Of a stretch of 64,000 nt of DNA, positions 1 through 8,159 are shown piece after piece; within the stretch, counting starts at the first letter, position 1; each line of letters opens with the position of its first letter. Position numbers and translations under genes: made by a program. The notes beneath the pieces are model-generated. The model was given only the letters and a program-made list of their open reading frames with translations. It searched no databases and was not told the origin of the DNA. The stretch covers positions 372,001 through 436,000 of the forward strand of contig CAWHKC010000003.1 of NCBI GenBank assembly GCA_963829835.1, read 5' to 3'. This stretch comes from Berkiella sp963829835 (GTDB lineage: Bacteria; Pseudomonadota; Gammaproteobacteria; Berkiellales; Berkiellaceae).

Positions 1-28
1 ACTATTGTTTTTAAATAGGATAAATCTT

Positions 29-373
29 ATGAAAAATAAGCACCCTAAATATTTGGAAAGATTTTCAGAAATATGTGCACAAGTTGGAACGAATCACTTG
101 AATTGCGAAAATAGAGAACGCTATAACAATGCGACCTGGGAAATAGCCATTTATGCGTATAATGTAACTCGCAAGGAGTTTCAAAGTGCCTCAAGGCATC
201 TTGCCAAGGTAGAACATCTTTTAAATGACATTCATCATGAGTTGACCTCTGACGAGGAAATCGAAACTCATACGGGTTTAAATAAACTAAAAAGATTTAC
301 TAAAAACTTACGACAAAAATATCATCAATTTCTAGAAAAGAACGGAATTTCCAAAGATCATACTATTTTTTGA
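29..373 (+). CDS. hypothetical protein, charged helical
   Basis: This predicted soluble protein of 114 residues is rich in Lys, His, Asn and Glu and has no signal peptide or membrane segment. The ATG at 29 is preferred over the in-frame TTG at 5 because AGGA lies eight bases upstream of the ATG. The middle and C-terminal parts (KVEHLLNDIHHEL and the Lys-rich stretch after it) look like amphipathic helices. I recognise no family. It stands alone at the window edge, with a minus-strand small ORF overlapping its last 11 bases. Confidence that it is coding is moderate and rests on the start signal and natural composition. Confidence 0.55.
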   Translation: MKNKHPKYLERFSEICAQVGTNHLNCENRERYNNATWEIAIYAYNVTRKEFQSASRHLAKVEHLLNDIHHELTSDEEIETHTGLNKLKRFTKNLRQKYHQFLEKNGISKDHTIF

Positions 374-494
374 TTTGCACACTTTCTTGCGGCTGGGAAA
401 ATAAACTACCCATTTTGTAACCAATGAACGCCATTCCTAGTTCAACAACAGCGCCAATAGGTCCACCCCATAATCCTACTATGGGGTAATGCAT
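363..494 (-). CDS. possible small Gly-rich membrane protein
   Basis: A 43-residue ORF from the internal ATG at 494 (a TTG at 551 would give 62 residues). It contains one Gly-rich hydrophobic segment (GLWGGPIGAVVELGMAFIG) with small-residue spacing typical of packed membrane helices, followed by a polar tail ending in Lys-Lys. No clear Shine-Dalgarno is visible, and the 3' end overlaps the convergent gene at 29-373 by 11 bp. It may be a real microprotein, a remnant of a larger membrane protein, or chance. Confidence 0.25.
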   Translation of the reverse strand: MHYPIVGLWGGPIGAVVELGMAFIGYKMGSLFSQPQESVQIKK

Positions 495-523
495 TAATGC
501 ATAATAGTTGCTGTTAAAAGGGT

Positions 524-553
524 AGATACAACTCAAACAGATACAACTCAAAC
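524..553. repeat. 15-bp tandem direct repeat
   Basis: AGATACAACTCAAAC occurs twice head to tail (524-538 and 539-553). It covers the start of the longer TTG version of the minus-strand small ORF, which argues that the longer start is a duplication artefact. Confidence 0.8.
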
Positions 554-652
554 AAATGAATGTAGCAATTTAGATTACTTTTTATCAAAGTAAAACCTAT
601 TAAATATGTTTTTTAAGGAAAAGGGTAGGAATATGCACTCGTTTTGGTGAGT

Positions 653-2074
653 TTAGTTAATCAACTCATTTGTCGTGTCCCAGCCACCGCCGAGGGCTTT
701 GATAAGTTGAACACTGGCTAGTTGTCGTCGAGTGTGAATATCAATTAAAGCTAAATCAGCAGTTAGGGCGATGTTTTGTTCGACAACGATATCTAAATAA
801 GTAGCAATACCGCCATCATAACGATGATAAGCTTGCGCAAGTGCACGATTAGCCGCTGCGGTTGCACTTGCTTGGGTAACACTTTCTTTTTCTAATTCAC
901 GTTGTGAGGCCAAATTATCTTCGACTTCTTGTAGAGCGTTTAACACAATGCTTCTATATGAAGCGACAGTCTGATGATAGGAGGCTTTAGCTTGATTAAG
1001 TTGTCCTTGCAGATTACCTCCATCTAATAGAGTCGCTGTGACATTTGGTCCAACAGCCCAATAAAGACTAGGTGACTTTAATAGTGTACCAATGGTTGCA
1101 CTTTCAAAGCCAAGGATGGTACCCATTAGATTAAAGCTAGGAAAAAATGCCGCTCTGGCCACGCCAATGGTGGCATTGGCGGCTTGAACACGTCTTTGAG
1201 CTGCTGCGATATCCGGTCTGCGTTCCAATAGCGATGAAGGAAGAGAAGGTGTTATTGGCACAACTTTACTAAGTTTTTTCGCAGGAGTCATAGAAAAAGC
1301 AGCAGGCGCTTTACCCACCAACACCGCTATAGCATGTTCATATTGCGCTTGATTCAATTTAGCTTCAGTGAGCATTGTTTTAACGTTTTCCAATTGGGTG
1401 AGTGCTTGGTCCACATCAGCCTCCGGAGATATGCCACCTTTAAAACGATTCTGCGTTAATTCATAGGCTTTCTCATAAGCTTTAATCAACTCATTTAAAA
1501 TGCGGATTCTTTCCTCGTTGCCTCTAAATAAAAAATAAGTCGATGCTAAGGTTGCTTGTAAACTTAATTGTACACCTGCCAAATCATCACGGCTGGCGCG
1601 CGCTAAATTTCTACTGGCTTTAACGGTGTTACGTATTTTGCCCCATAGATCAATTTCATAGGAAACACTGGAACCTAACAAGAAATCATCATAGTGAGTT
1701 CGGGTTGCAGGATTAGCAACATCCTTAGATAATTGAATACGAGAGGCGTTACCCTGACCATATATCGTTGGAATGAACGCAGACTGAGCAATTTGGAGCG
1801 CACTCAGAGCACCTTCATATTGAGCAAGTGCTACTTTAATATTTTGATTAGCAGCATTTAATTGCTCTTCTAGGTTATTAAGTACCGGATCTTCATAGAT
1901 TTGCCACCAACAAAGATTGTTTGCATTAGGAAAACTGGGTTTAGCCTGTTGCCATAAGCCTGTTTCTTTATAAACATTGGGAATAGCCATAGCGGGGCGT
2001 TCATATTTAGGTTCAAAAGAACATCCCCAAAGAAACAAGATTGTTAGGCTACAAGTAAAAGCTTGAAATCTCAT
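653..2074 (-). CDS. RND efflux outer-membrane lipoprotein (NodT/OprM-type channel)
   Basis: Outer-membrane factor of a tripartite RND pump; it forms the channel by which the pump empties outside the cell. The 473-residue protein starts with a lipoprotein signal whose lipobox ends LWGC (Cys18), then the family-typical motif YERPAMAIP. Two OEP repeats follow, with the recognisable SLLERRPDIAAAQRRV segment near residue 285 and NALQEVEDNLASQ near 385. Length is normal for NodT-family proteins. Its ATG overlaps the stop of the adaptor gene (ATGA), so it is the last gene of an RND-MFP-OMF operon. Substrate cannot be read from sequence. Confidence 0.93.
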   Translation of the reverse strand: MRFQAFTCSLTILFLWGCSFEPKYERPAMAIPNVYKETGLWQQAKPSFPNANNLCWWQIYEDPVLNNLEEQLNAANQNIKVALAQYEGALSALQIAQSAFIPTIYGQGNASRIQLSKDVANPATRTHYDDFLLGSSVSYEIDLWGKIRNTVKASRNLARASRDDLAGVQLSLQATLASTYFLFRGNEERIRILNELIKAYEKAYELTQNRFKGGISPEADVDQALTQLENVKTMLTEAKLNQAQYEHAIAVLVGKAPAAFSMTPAKKLSKVVPITPSLPSSLLERRPDIAAAQRRVQAANATIGVARAAFFPSFNLMGTILGFESATIGTLLKSPSLYWAVGPNVTATLLDGGNLQGQLNQAKASYHQTVASYRSIVLNALQEVEDNLASQRELEKESVTQASATAAANRALAQAYHRYDGGIATYLDIVVEQNIALTADLALIDIHTRRQLASVQLIKALGGGWDTTNELIN

Positions 2075-3249
2075 GACTTCACTTTATCCGTATTATTTAT
2101 TTTTGGTTTTACAATTTCTACAACTGTGCCTGACGTTAAGGAATCACTTGGATTAATAATGATTTTTTCACCGATATCGATCCCAGAATCGATTTCCACG
2201 TCTGTTCCAAAATCTCGTGCAATTTTAATCGATTTCAATTGCACTTTATTTTCTTTGTCAACCGTTGCTACTTGTAATCCTTGTGAGCGAAAAATCAGAG
2301 TATTGACTGGTAATAAAACAGACCCTTTAAGCGCAGGCATTTTAAGATGTACTTGAGTGTAGCCACCAGGTAAGAGTTCATAAGTAGGATTGTCAACTTC
2401 AAGCTCAGTTAACAATGTTCTTGTTACAGGATCGATAGCTTTGGCAGTTCGTATTAATTTTGCGGGATAAAGTTTTCCTGGATGTTCAGCAAATTCAAGA
2501 TTAGCAAGAATGTCTTTATTGATTCTTGATGAGTAATTTTGTGGCACTTTCACATAAATGCGTAATCGATTAGCTTGTGAGATATTAAAAAGGGGGGTAG
2601 TTGATGAACTACTACCTTCACTAATAAGTGAACCAATATCCGTTGTTCTATTGGTAATGATACCATCAAAAGGTGCTACAACTTGTTTAAAACTCACTAA
2701 ATCTTTTAGTTGGTCGCGTTTGGCACGAGCTGAATTCATTGCCGCTTGGAGTGCTACCGCTGAACCCATTTTTTCGTCTGTTTCTTGCTTTGATACCGAA
2801 TGGGTGATCAGTAGATTTTTCCATCTCTCAGACGTCGTTTGGGCCAGATCGTTATTAGCAATTGCTGTTTTGAGATCGGCTTCTGCTTGTCTTAATTGCG
2901 CTTCAACTTCCGGTATTTCAATGATAGCTAATATATCATCTTTTTTAACTTTGCTACCAATGTCTACTAACCATTTTTTAATATAACCATTAGTTCTTGC
3001 ATATATAATAGCTTCATGCCATGCGGTCACTGTACCAGGCAAAATGAGTTCATCTTTAGCATCTCCTGATGTTGCGGTAATTGTCGCTACCAATGTGGCT
3101 GCTTGCTTTTTAGTCGCCTCATTCAGCGCAGAGTTAGATCTTACACGGCTAATAATGCCAATGCTAAGCATAATTATCATGACCACCGCAAAAATGGAGA
3201 GTTTTGCGTGGTATTCGGTCGGTACGCTTTCTTTTATTTTTTTAATCAT
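2071..3249 (-). CDS. RND efflux periplasmic adaptor (membrane fusion protein)
   Basis: HlyD/AcrA-type adaptor linking the inner-membrane pump to the outer channel. I start it at the ATG at 3249 (392 aa), which overlaps the stop of the RND gene by 8 bp; an upstream TTG start would add 29 residues encoded inside the pump gene. One N-terminal membrane anchor (LSIFAVVMIIMLSIGIIS) is followed by a biotinyl-lipoyl-like half (WLVDIGSKVKKDDILAIIE), an alpha-hairpin (about residues 110-170), the second lipoyl half (VVAPFDGIITNR), and beta-barrel and membrane-proximal domains (LLPGGYTQVHLKMP). There is no Cys lipobox, so it is anchored by the transmembrane helix. Confidence 0.92.
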   Translation of the reverse strand: MIKKIKESVPTEYHAKLSIFAVVMIIMLSIGIISRVRSNSALNEATKKQAATLVATITATSGDAKDELILPGTVTAWHEAIIYARTNGYIKKWLVDIGSKVKKDDILAIIEIPEVEAQLRQAEADLKTAIANNDLAQTTSERWKNLLITHSVSKQETDEKMGSAVALQAAMNSARAKRDQLKDLVSFKQVVAPFDGIITNRTTDIGSLISEGSSSSTTPLFNISQANRLRIYVKVPQNYSSRINKDILANLEFAEHPGKLYPAKLIRTAKAIDPVTRTLLTELEVDNPTYELLPGGYTQVHLKMPALKGSVLLPVNTLIFRSQGLQVATVDKENKVQLKSIKIARDFGTDVEIDSGIDIGEKIIINPSDSLTSGTVVEIVKPKINNTDKVKS

Positions 3250-6200
3250 TTTTGCCTTCTTTTGATTTATTTTCTCTACGTGTATGGATGGCGCAAAAAA
3301 CCGAAGGAACAAAAAAGAGTGTTGCAAATGTGGCAAACATCAAACCACCTATAACAGCACGTCCTAATGGTGCATTTTGCTCACCGCCTTCACCTAATCC
3401 TAATGACATCGGTAACATACCGATAATCATCGCAGAAGCAGTCATAATAACGGGACGAATACGAGCAAAACCGGCTTCAATCGCTGATGTCATGGCATTT
3501 TCGCCGGTTGACATATGATCCCGCGCAAAGCTGATGACTAAGATACTATTTGCCGTTGCAACACCCATACACATAATGGCCCCTGTTAGGGCTGGTACGC
3601 TTAACGTGGTATGGGTTAAAAATAACATCCAAGCAATACCGGTAATGGCTGCTGGTAAAGCTGTAATGATAATAAAGGGATCGGTCCAAGACTGAAAATT
3701 AACCACAATCAATAAATATACTAAGACAATGGAGAAAATAAGCCCTAAATAGAGGCCTCTAAAAGAGCTTTGTTGAGTTAACATTTGTCCTACAGCGTTA
3801 ACAGAGGAACCTTTTGGAACGTCTTTGGCAGTCTCTTTAATTATTTTATTAATATCTTTAGCAATACTGCCTAAATCTCTATCTTGTACGGAAGCAAAAA
3901 TATCAACAATAGGCTGTACATTATAATGAGATTCAACGACTGAGGTAGCACCGCGTTCTATCGTAGAGAGTGCTCCCAAGATTTGGCTTTGACTTGAGTT
4001 ACTTAAACTGGTTATAGGGATGTTACGCAGAGCTTGTAGCGAGTCCATAACATATTGGGGAGCTTGAGTTACAATTGAGTAGGACACGCCATTTTTAGGA
4101 TCCAACCAAAAGGTTGGCGAGGTTTGAAAGCTTCCAGAAAGTGTAATAAGTAGATTAGACCCGATATCGTTTTGAGTGAATCCAAGTTCTCTTGCTAAAC
4201 TTCTATCTACATTCACTTTCAGTTCAGGATAGTTATACGCTTGTTTAATTCTGGCATCGACTATTCCTGGTACTCTTTTAATTTTATCTAGTAACATATA
4301 TGCATGTTTACGATTCGCATCTAAATTAAAACCGGTCACTTGGATATTGATTGGGGAGGGCAGACCAAAATTTAATATCTGACTAACAATGTCAGCCGCT
4401 AAAAATGCAAAAGTAACACTTGGAAATTCTGGCACTAACTTGATACGTAATTCACGCATGTAATCTGCAGTCGGTTTATGATCTTTTTTTAAGGAAATAA
4501 TAATGTCAGCATCTTCAGGTCCAACGGGGGCTGAATTGCTGTAGGACAAGTTAATACCGCTATTGGGCAGTCCTATATTGTCGACAATAGTATCTAAGTC
4601 TTCTTTAGGGATGATTTGTCGAATAATAGTATCAATGTCGTTACATATTTTAGCCGTTTCTTCAACGCGAGTGCCAGCTGGAGCTCTTATATGCAGTTTC
4701 ATCTGACCTTCATCGACAGAGGGAAAAAAATCGCTGCCAAGCCAGGGGAAAATTAAAAAACTAGATAGGAATAAAAATGCCAAAAATAAACTAATAAAAG
4801 CATTTCTTTGAACGAGAATTTTCTCAAGCAATGCACGGTATTTTTCTCTAAATTCGTCAAATTTTTCTTCAAACTTATGATGAAAGCGGGTAAAGCGACT
4901 CGAACTATTTTCTGCAGCTTGGGGGTCGTATTTATGTAGCCAATATTTCGATAAGGTTGGTACGAGTGTTCGCGACAACACATAAGAAGCTAACATAGCA
5001 AAAACAACCGCTTCAGCGAACGGAACAAATAAATAATAAGATACCCCTTCCAAAAAGAACATGGGTATAAAAACAATACAAATACAAAGTGTAGAAACCA
5101 GAGCTGGGATGGCGATTTGATGTGCGCCATCTAGAATGGCTTTTTCAACTTCTTTACCTTGTTGTAAGTTCCAATTGATATTTTCGATTGCAACCGTCGC
5201 ATCATCCACTAAAATGCCCACGGCAAGTGCAAGCCCTGATAAAGTCATGATATTAATGGTTTCACCAATTGCAGACAGGGCAATAATTGAGCAGAGCATC
5301 GAAAGAGGAATAGAAATTGTGATGATAGCAGTGCTATGCCAGCTTCCCAAAAATATCAATATCATAATACCCGTTAATATCGCAGCAAGAACGCCTTCTT
5401 GAACTACCCCTCTAATCGCTGCTTTCACAAAGATTGATTCATCCCCTAAAACATCCAATTTAAGTTCAGGGGGCATCGATTCTTTTATTTTGGGTATCAA
5501 GCTCTTGACGCGGCTTATGATATCAAGCATGGATGTTTTACCAGTTTTTTGTACTGACATCATCACCGCACGTTTACCATCAACCCGAACAATATTAGTT
5601 TGAGGGGCAAATCCATCACGGACGTGAGCCACATCTCTAATATATAGAACCGAACCATCGGAGGCTCTAATAGGCAAATCATTTAATTCATCTACTTTTA
5701 GGGGACTAGCATTAAGTTTGATAATGTATTCATAGTTCCCTATTTTTTCAGTACCCGCAGGCAAAATAATGTTTTGTGCACCTACTGCAGCATTTACATC
5801 TAGTGCAGATATTCCATAAGCTTGCATGGCTTGAGGATGTAAATCCACTTGGATTTGACGAACTTTACCACCATAGGGATAAGGGAGTGCAGCACCCTGG
5901 ACGGTGGCAAGACCTGTGCGAATAAAGTTGTTTCCTAAATCAAACATTTTTTGTTCTGTTAAGGTATCACTTGACAATATCAGCTGTAATACCGGAACGG
6001 TGGTCGCATTATAAACGAGAATTAGCGGCGGCGTGGTTCCAGGAGGAAATGACCTTAAAAGCGTTTGTGAAACGGCGGTTATTTGACTTAAGGCTAAATC
6101 AATATTGGTGCCACCATGAAAATATACTTTGGTGACGCTGATGCCTAATAAAGATTGAGATTCAATATGTTCAATATCGTTAACGGTGGTGGTTATAGCT

Positions 6201-6406
6201 CGCTCAAAGTTACTGGTAATCCGACCTGCCATTTCTTCAGGCGGTAATCCTGAATAACTCCATATCACGCTGATAACCGGAATTTTTATTTCTGGAAAGA
6301 TATCGGTAGGAGTTCGTAAAATAGTTAAAATACCAAGCAAGAGGATCAAAATGGCCATCACTATAAAAGTATAAGGTCTGGATAGTGCTAGCCGTACAAT
6401 CCACAT
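3242..6406 (-). CDS. RND multidrug efflux permease (AcrB/HAE1-like)
   Basis: Inner-membrane proton-driven efflux pump of 1054 residues, the normal family length. The N-terminal helix is followed by the porter domain motif RTPTDIFPEIKIPVISV. The proton-relay Asp pair is present in helix 4 (D401-D402 in VGILVDDATVAIEN), and the second half repeats the architecture. It is the first gene of the operon RND-MFP-OMF. About 100 bp upstream lies a TTGAC-rich palindrome (see 6475-6502) that could be an operator. No dedicated regulator gene adjoins it. The second RND permease in the window (14839-17925) is a distant paralogue. Drug versus lipid or metal specificity is unknown; no metal-binding Met cluster was obvious to me. 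Confidence 0.94.
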   Translation of the reverse strand: MWIVRLALSRPYTFIVMAILILLLGILTILRTPTDIFPEIKIPVISVIWSYSGLPPEEMAGRITSNFERAITTTVNDIEHIESQSLLGISVTKVYFHGGTNIDLALSQITAVSQTLLRSFPPGTTPPLILVYNATTVPVLQLILSSDTLTEQKMFDLGNNFIRTGLATVQGAALPYPYGGKVRQIQVDLHPQAMQAYGISALDVNAAVGAQNIILPAGTEKIGNYEYIIKLNASPLKVDELNDLPIRASDGSVLYIRDVAHVRDGFAPQTNIVRVDGKRAVMMSVQKTGKTSMLDIISRVKSLIPKIKESMPPELKLDVLGDESIFVKAAIRGVVQEGVLAAILTGIMILIFLGSWHSTAIITISIPLSMLCSIIALSAIGETINIMTLSGLALAVGILVDDATVAIENINWNLQQGKEVEKAILDGAHQIAIPALVSTLCICIVFIPMFFLEGVSYYLFVPFAEAVVFAMLASYVLSRTLVPTLSKYWLHKYDPQAAENSSSRFTRFHHKFEEKFDEFREKYRALLEKILVQRNAFISLFLAFLFLSSFLIFPWLGSDFFPSVDEGQMKLHIRAPAGTRVEETAKICNDIDTIIRQIIPKEDLDTIVDNIGLPNSGINLSYSNSAPVGPEDADIIISLKKDHKPTADYMRELRIKLVPEFPSVTFAFLAADIVSQILNFGLPSPINIQVTGFNLDANRKHAYMLLDKIKRVPGIVDARIKQAYNYPELKVNVDRSLARELGFTQNDIGSNLLITLSGSFQTSPTFWLDPKNGVSYSIVTQAPQYVMDSLQALRNIPITSLSNSSQSQILGALSTIERGATSVVESHYNVQPIVDIFASVQDRDLGSIAKDINKIIKETAKDVPKGSSVNAVGQMLTQQSSFRGLYLGLIFSIVLVYLLIVVNFQSWTDPFIIITALPAAITGIAWMLFLTHTTLSVPALTGAIMCMGVATANSILVISFARDHMSTGENAMTSAIEAGFARIRPVIMTASAMIIGMLPMSLGLGEGGEQNAPLGRAVIGGLMFATFATLFFVPSVFCAIHTRRENKSKEGKND

Positions 6407-6474
6407 GATTAACCTTAAAATGCGTTATTTTAGATTGAAAAGGGACCTTTTAAGTTTGGTATACAATGTTAATT

Positions 6475-6502
6475 TGTCAACTAAAGAGTCAAAAATTTGA
6501 CA
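6475..6502. promoter_or_regulatory. candidate operator upstream of RND operon
   Basis: TGTCAA-N16-TTGACA forms an interrupted palindrome, and inside it GTCAAAAATTTGAC (6488-6501) is a second, tighter palindrome. It lies 69-96 bp upstream of the RND start codon, where a repressor or promoter would sit. No regulator is identified, so this is a candidate only. Confidence 0.3.
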
Positions 6503-6534
6503 CAAAAAAAACACAAGGCTCAAGCTGAGCCTTG
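6503..6534 (-). terminator. rho-independent terminator of 6551-6790 gene
   Basis: On the minus strand a perfect stem CAAGGCTCA/TGAGCCTTG with a 3-nt loop (6514-6534) is followed by GTGTTTTTTTTG. It lies 17 bp after the stop of the small Pro/Thr-rich gene and insulates the RND operon downstream. Confidence 0.8.
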
Positions 6535-6550
6535 GGGTTAAATTGAATGG

Positions 6551-6790
6551 CTAATGCTTAGCATTCGGATCAACTTGCGTTTTTGGCGCAGCAGTTGGTG
6601 TTGTTTTAGGAAGATCTTTTACAGGTTTATTGAGATTTTCCTTCGTTTTCAAATTTGGATCAATTGTTGGCGCTCCTTTGGGGTCAACATTCACAGCAGT
6701 TTTTGGGACGGTCGTTGGCGTTACGGCAGGTTTGACTGTATCCGTTTTTCCATGGACCTGTGTTTTAATAGGTTTATCGTGCATACTCAT
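6551..6790 (-). CDS. small Pro/Thr/Lys-rich hypothetical protein
   Basis: A 79-residue, probably disordered polypeptide made mainly of Pro, Thr, Lys, Val and Asp, without Cys, a signal peptide or a membrane segment. The ATG at 6790 is preceded by AGAGGT nine bases upstream, and a clean terminator follows the stop, which supports a real transcript. It follows the CsbD and DUF1328 genes on the same strand, suggesting a stress-related context. No family recognised. An antisense 108-codon ORF over the same bases has Cys/Phe/Arg-rich composition and is a shadow. Confidence 0.55.
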   Translation of the reverse strand: MSMHDKPIKTQVHGKTDTVKPAVTPTTVPKTAVNVDPKGAPTIDPNLKTKENLNKPVKDLPKTTPTAAPKTQVDPNAKH

Positions 6791-6813
6791 TGTAAATTAC
6801 CTCTACTTAAAAA

Positions 6814-7026
6814 TTATTCTATATTCCAGCCATTTAAAATAAGGAATTTATCAATTTCCTTATCAGCTATATCTTTTTGATATCCATAACGCTTTTGCAA
6901 CAATCCTTGAAGTTCTTCATGAGTGCCTTTCATCTGCGTAATATCATCATCAGTAAGGTCACCCCATTGTTGCTTTACTTTCCCTTTAATTTCTTTCCAT
7001 TTTCCACTTACAATGTCTTGATTCAT
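6814..7026 (-). CDS. CsbD family stress protein
   Basis: A 70-residue CsbD-like protein: MNQDIVSGKWKEIKGKVKQ, then WGDLTDDDITQMKGTHEEL, the typical GKWKEIKGKVKxxWG...LTDDD signature of the family. CsbD proteins are small, hydrophilic and induced by general or osmotic stress; their molecular role is not established. The start at 7026 is chosen because GGAGAGAG lies just upstream and MNQD is the family N-terminus; an extended reading to 7056 adds ten unlikely residues. It sits between a DUF1328 gene and the Pro/Thr-rich small gene, a common stress-gene pairing. Confidence 0.93.
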   Translation of the reverse strand: MNQDIVSGKWKEIKGKVKQQWGDLTDDDITQMKGTHEELQGLLQKRYGYQKDIADKEIDKFLILNGWNIE

Positions 7027-7083
7027 AATCTCTCTCCAAACTACATTTAATTGCAATCACATCAACATACTACACTTTAAGTG

Positions 7084-7281
7084 TTATATGGCTCGATTTC
7101 CACGACCAATATGTCCGATAAGTGATAGAACAAATAGTAAGATGAACACAAAAAATAGAATTCTGGCAATTTCGGTAAATGCACCGGCAAGACCACCAAA
7201 ACCTAGAAAGCCAATAAGTACAGCAAGAATTGCTAATACTACGGCATAATACAATAATGAATTTTCTCCAAAATACATCAT
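7084..7281 (-). CDS. DUF1328 (YtjA-type) small membrane protein
   Basis: A 65-residue two-helix membrane protein with the DUF1328 pattern: a first helix YYAVVLAILAVLIGFLGFGG, a short AGAFTEIAR linker, then a second helix ILFFVFILLFVLSLIG and a basic end. Function is unknown, but members often sit beside CsbD genes, as here. AGGAG lies seven bases before the ATG at 7281, and a second ATG follows at once, so either could be used. A second, shorter DUF1328 gene lies at 41852-42019. Confidence 0.92.
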   Translation of the reverse strand: MMYFGENSLLYYAVVLAILAVLIGFLGFGGLAGAFTEIARILFFVFILLFVLSLIGHIGRGNRAI

Positions 7282-7402
7282 GATACTTCTCCTTTAATAC
7301 AAACAATAAATTCTAGCCTCTTATAATTATTTGATTGAAAAAAGAGGTGAAAAGTTCAATATGCGTGCATTAATTAAGTATTTATTTTTGTTTGAATGAT
7401 GT

Positions 7403-7456
7403 GTGCACTATTATGTGCACTATTATGTGCACTATTATGTGCACTAAGGCGTGCAC
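7403..7456. repeat. 12-bp tandem array of GTGCAC palindromes
   Basis: Five GTGCAC palindromes start at 7403, 7415, 7427, 7439 and 7451, exactly 12 bp apart. The spacer is TATTAT three times, then TAAGGC. It lies between the DUF1328 gene and the cyd operon. Confidence 0.85.
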
Positions 7457-7507
7457 AAAGACATGTACTCATTTGGGCATAAATTAGTGGGTTTTTAGTA
7501 AAGTACG

Positions 7508-7528
7508 CAAGGCTCAGGGTGAGCCTTG
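7508..7528. repeat. hairpin related to terminator stem at 6514
   Basis: CAAGGCTCA-GGG-TGAGCCTTG has the same nine-base arms as the 6514-6534 terminator but a different loop and no T tract. It could be a copy of a small palindromic repeat rather than an active terminator. Confidence 0.6.
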
Positions 7529-7997
7529 TGGCGAAAATAAATCATTCAAGTTTTTGTCCTTATGTTTTTATTATATCCTTGCTTGAATGTTGTATTTTCA
7601 ATGCATTTTGATAACATCACAATGCTATACACATTATGACACATCTAAGCTAATTTTGTTTGTTATTAATTTTGAAAAGTCCTAAGGCGCAGCTTTGATA
7701 ACCCGTGCGTTTAATACGAAATCATCCAGCCTTATATCTATAAGACAACACTTTTAGCATAGAAGTTCAATATGCGTGCGGTTATCAATATTTAATTTGT
7801 GGGCGTTAATGCATCCGTACATAATGACAGTTATTATTGCGAATGGTAAATACGCGTTATTTGTAAAACTGACAAACCTCTTTGTTTTCTCTTAAATACC
7901 CATAGACGCTTAATTAAAATTAGTACAAACTAGTTCCATCACATAGATTCATTTTTTCAAAAATGTCAGCAAACTTACAATACTCTGGCGTGTCAAT

Positions 7998-8159
7998 ATG
8001 AAGCAAAATTCTCTCGCACGTAAGATATGTATCCTTCTGAGTGTAAAAATACTCTTGCTGATTTGTCTATGGAAAATCTGTTTTGATCATCCCTTGCCTA
8101 TCCTTGAGCGCAAGGAAGGCATTCAAGCCCAATTCCTCACTATTCCGGAGTCGCGATGA
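7998..8159 (+). CDS. cydP: CydP-like small subunit of cytochrome bd oxidase
   Basis: A 53-residue ORF whose TGA overlaps the cydA start codon (ATGA at 8156-8159), so the two are translationally coupled. It has a short basic N-terminus (MKQNSLARK), a single transmembrane helix (ICILLSVKILLLICLW), then KICFDHPLP and a polar tail. That layout (LxRK...LxxKxxLLxxLW...F at about 50-60 residues, immediately upstream of cydA) is what I know of the putative CydP small subunits of proteobacterial bd oxidases. Assignment is by position and pattern only. No strong Shine-Dalgarno precedes the ATG at 7998. Confidence 0.7.
   Translation: MKQNSLARKICILLSVKILLLICLWKICFDHPLPILERKEGIQAQFLTIPESR

Larger units (their letters stand above)
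7282..7997. other. 716-bp non-coding, repeat-bearing interval
   Basis: No convincing gene is seen. It holds the GTGCAC tandem array (7403-7456), a 21-bp hairpin (7508-7528) like the terminator stem at 6514-6534, and two copies of AAGTTCAATATGCGTGC (near 7353 and 7764). Each of these copies could begin a tiny ORF (MRALIKYLFLFE and MRAVINI), so they may be remnants of a duplicated small gene. The right end is the leader of the cytochrome bd operon. Confidence 0.6.

Noticed and set aside
7403..7456. CRISPR-like array
   Set aside because: The repeat is only 6 bp, the spacers are 6 bp and nearly identical, and no cas genes are present.
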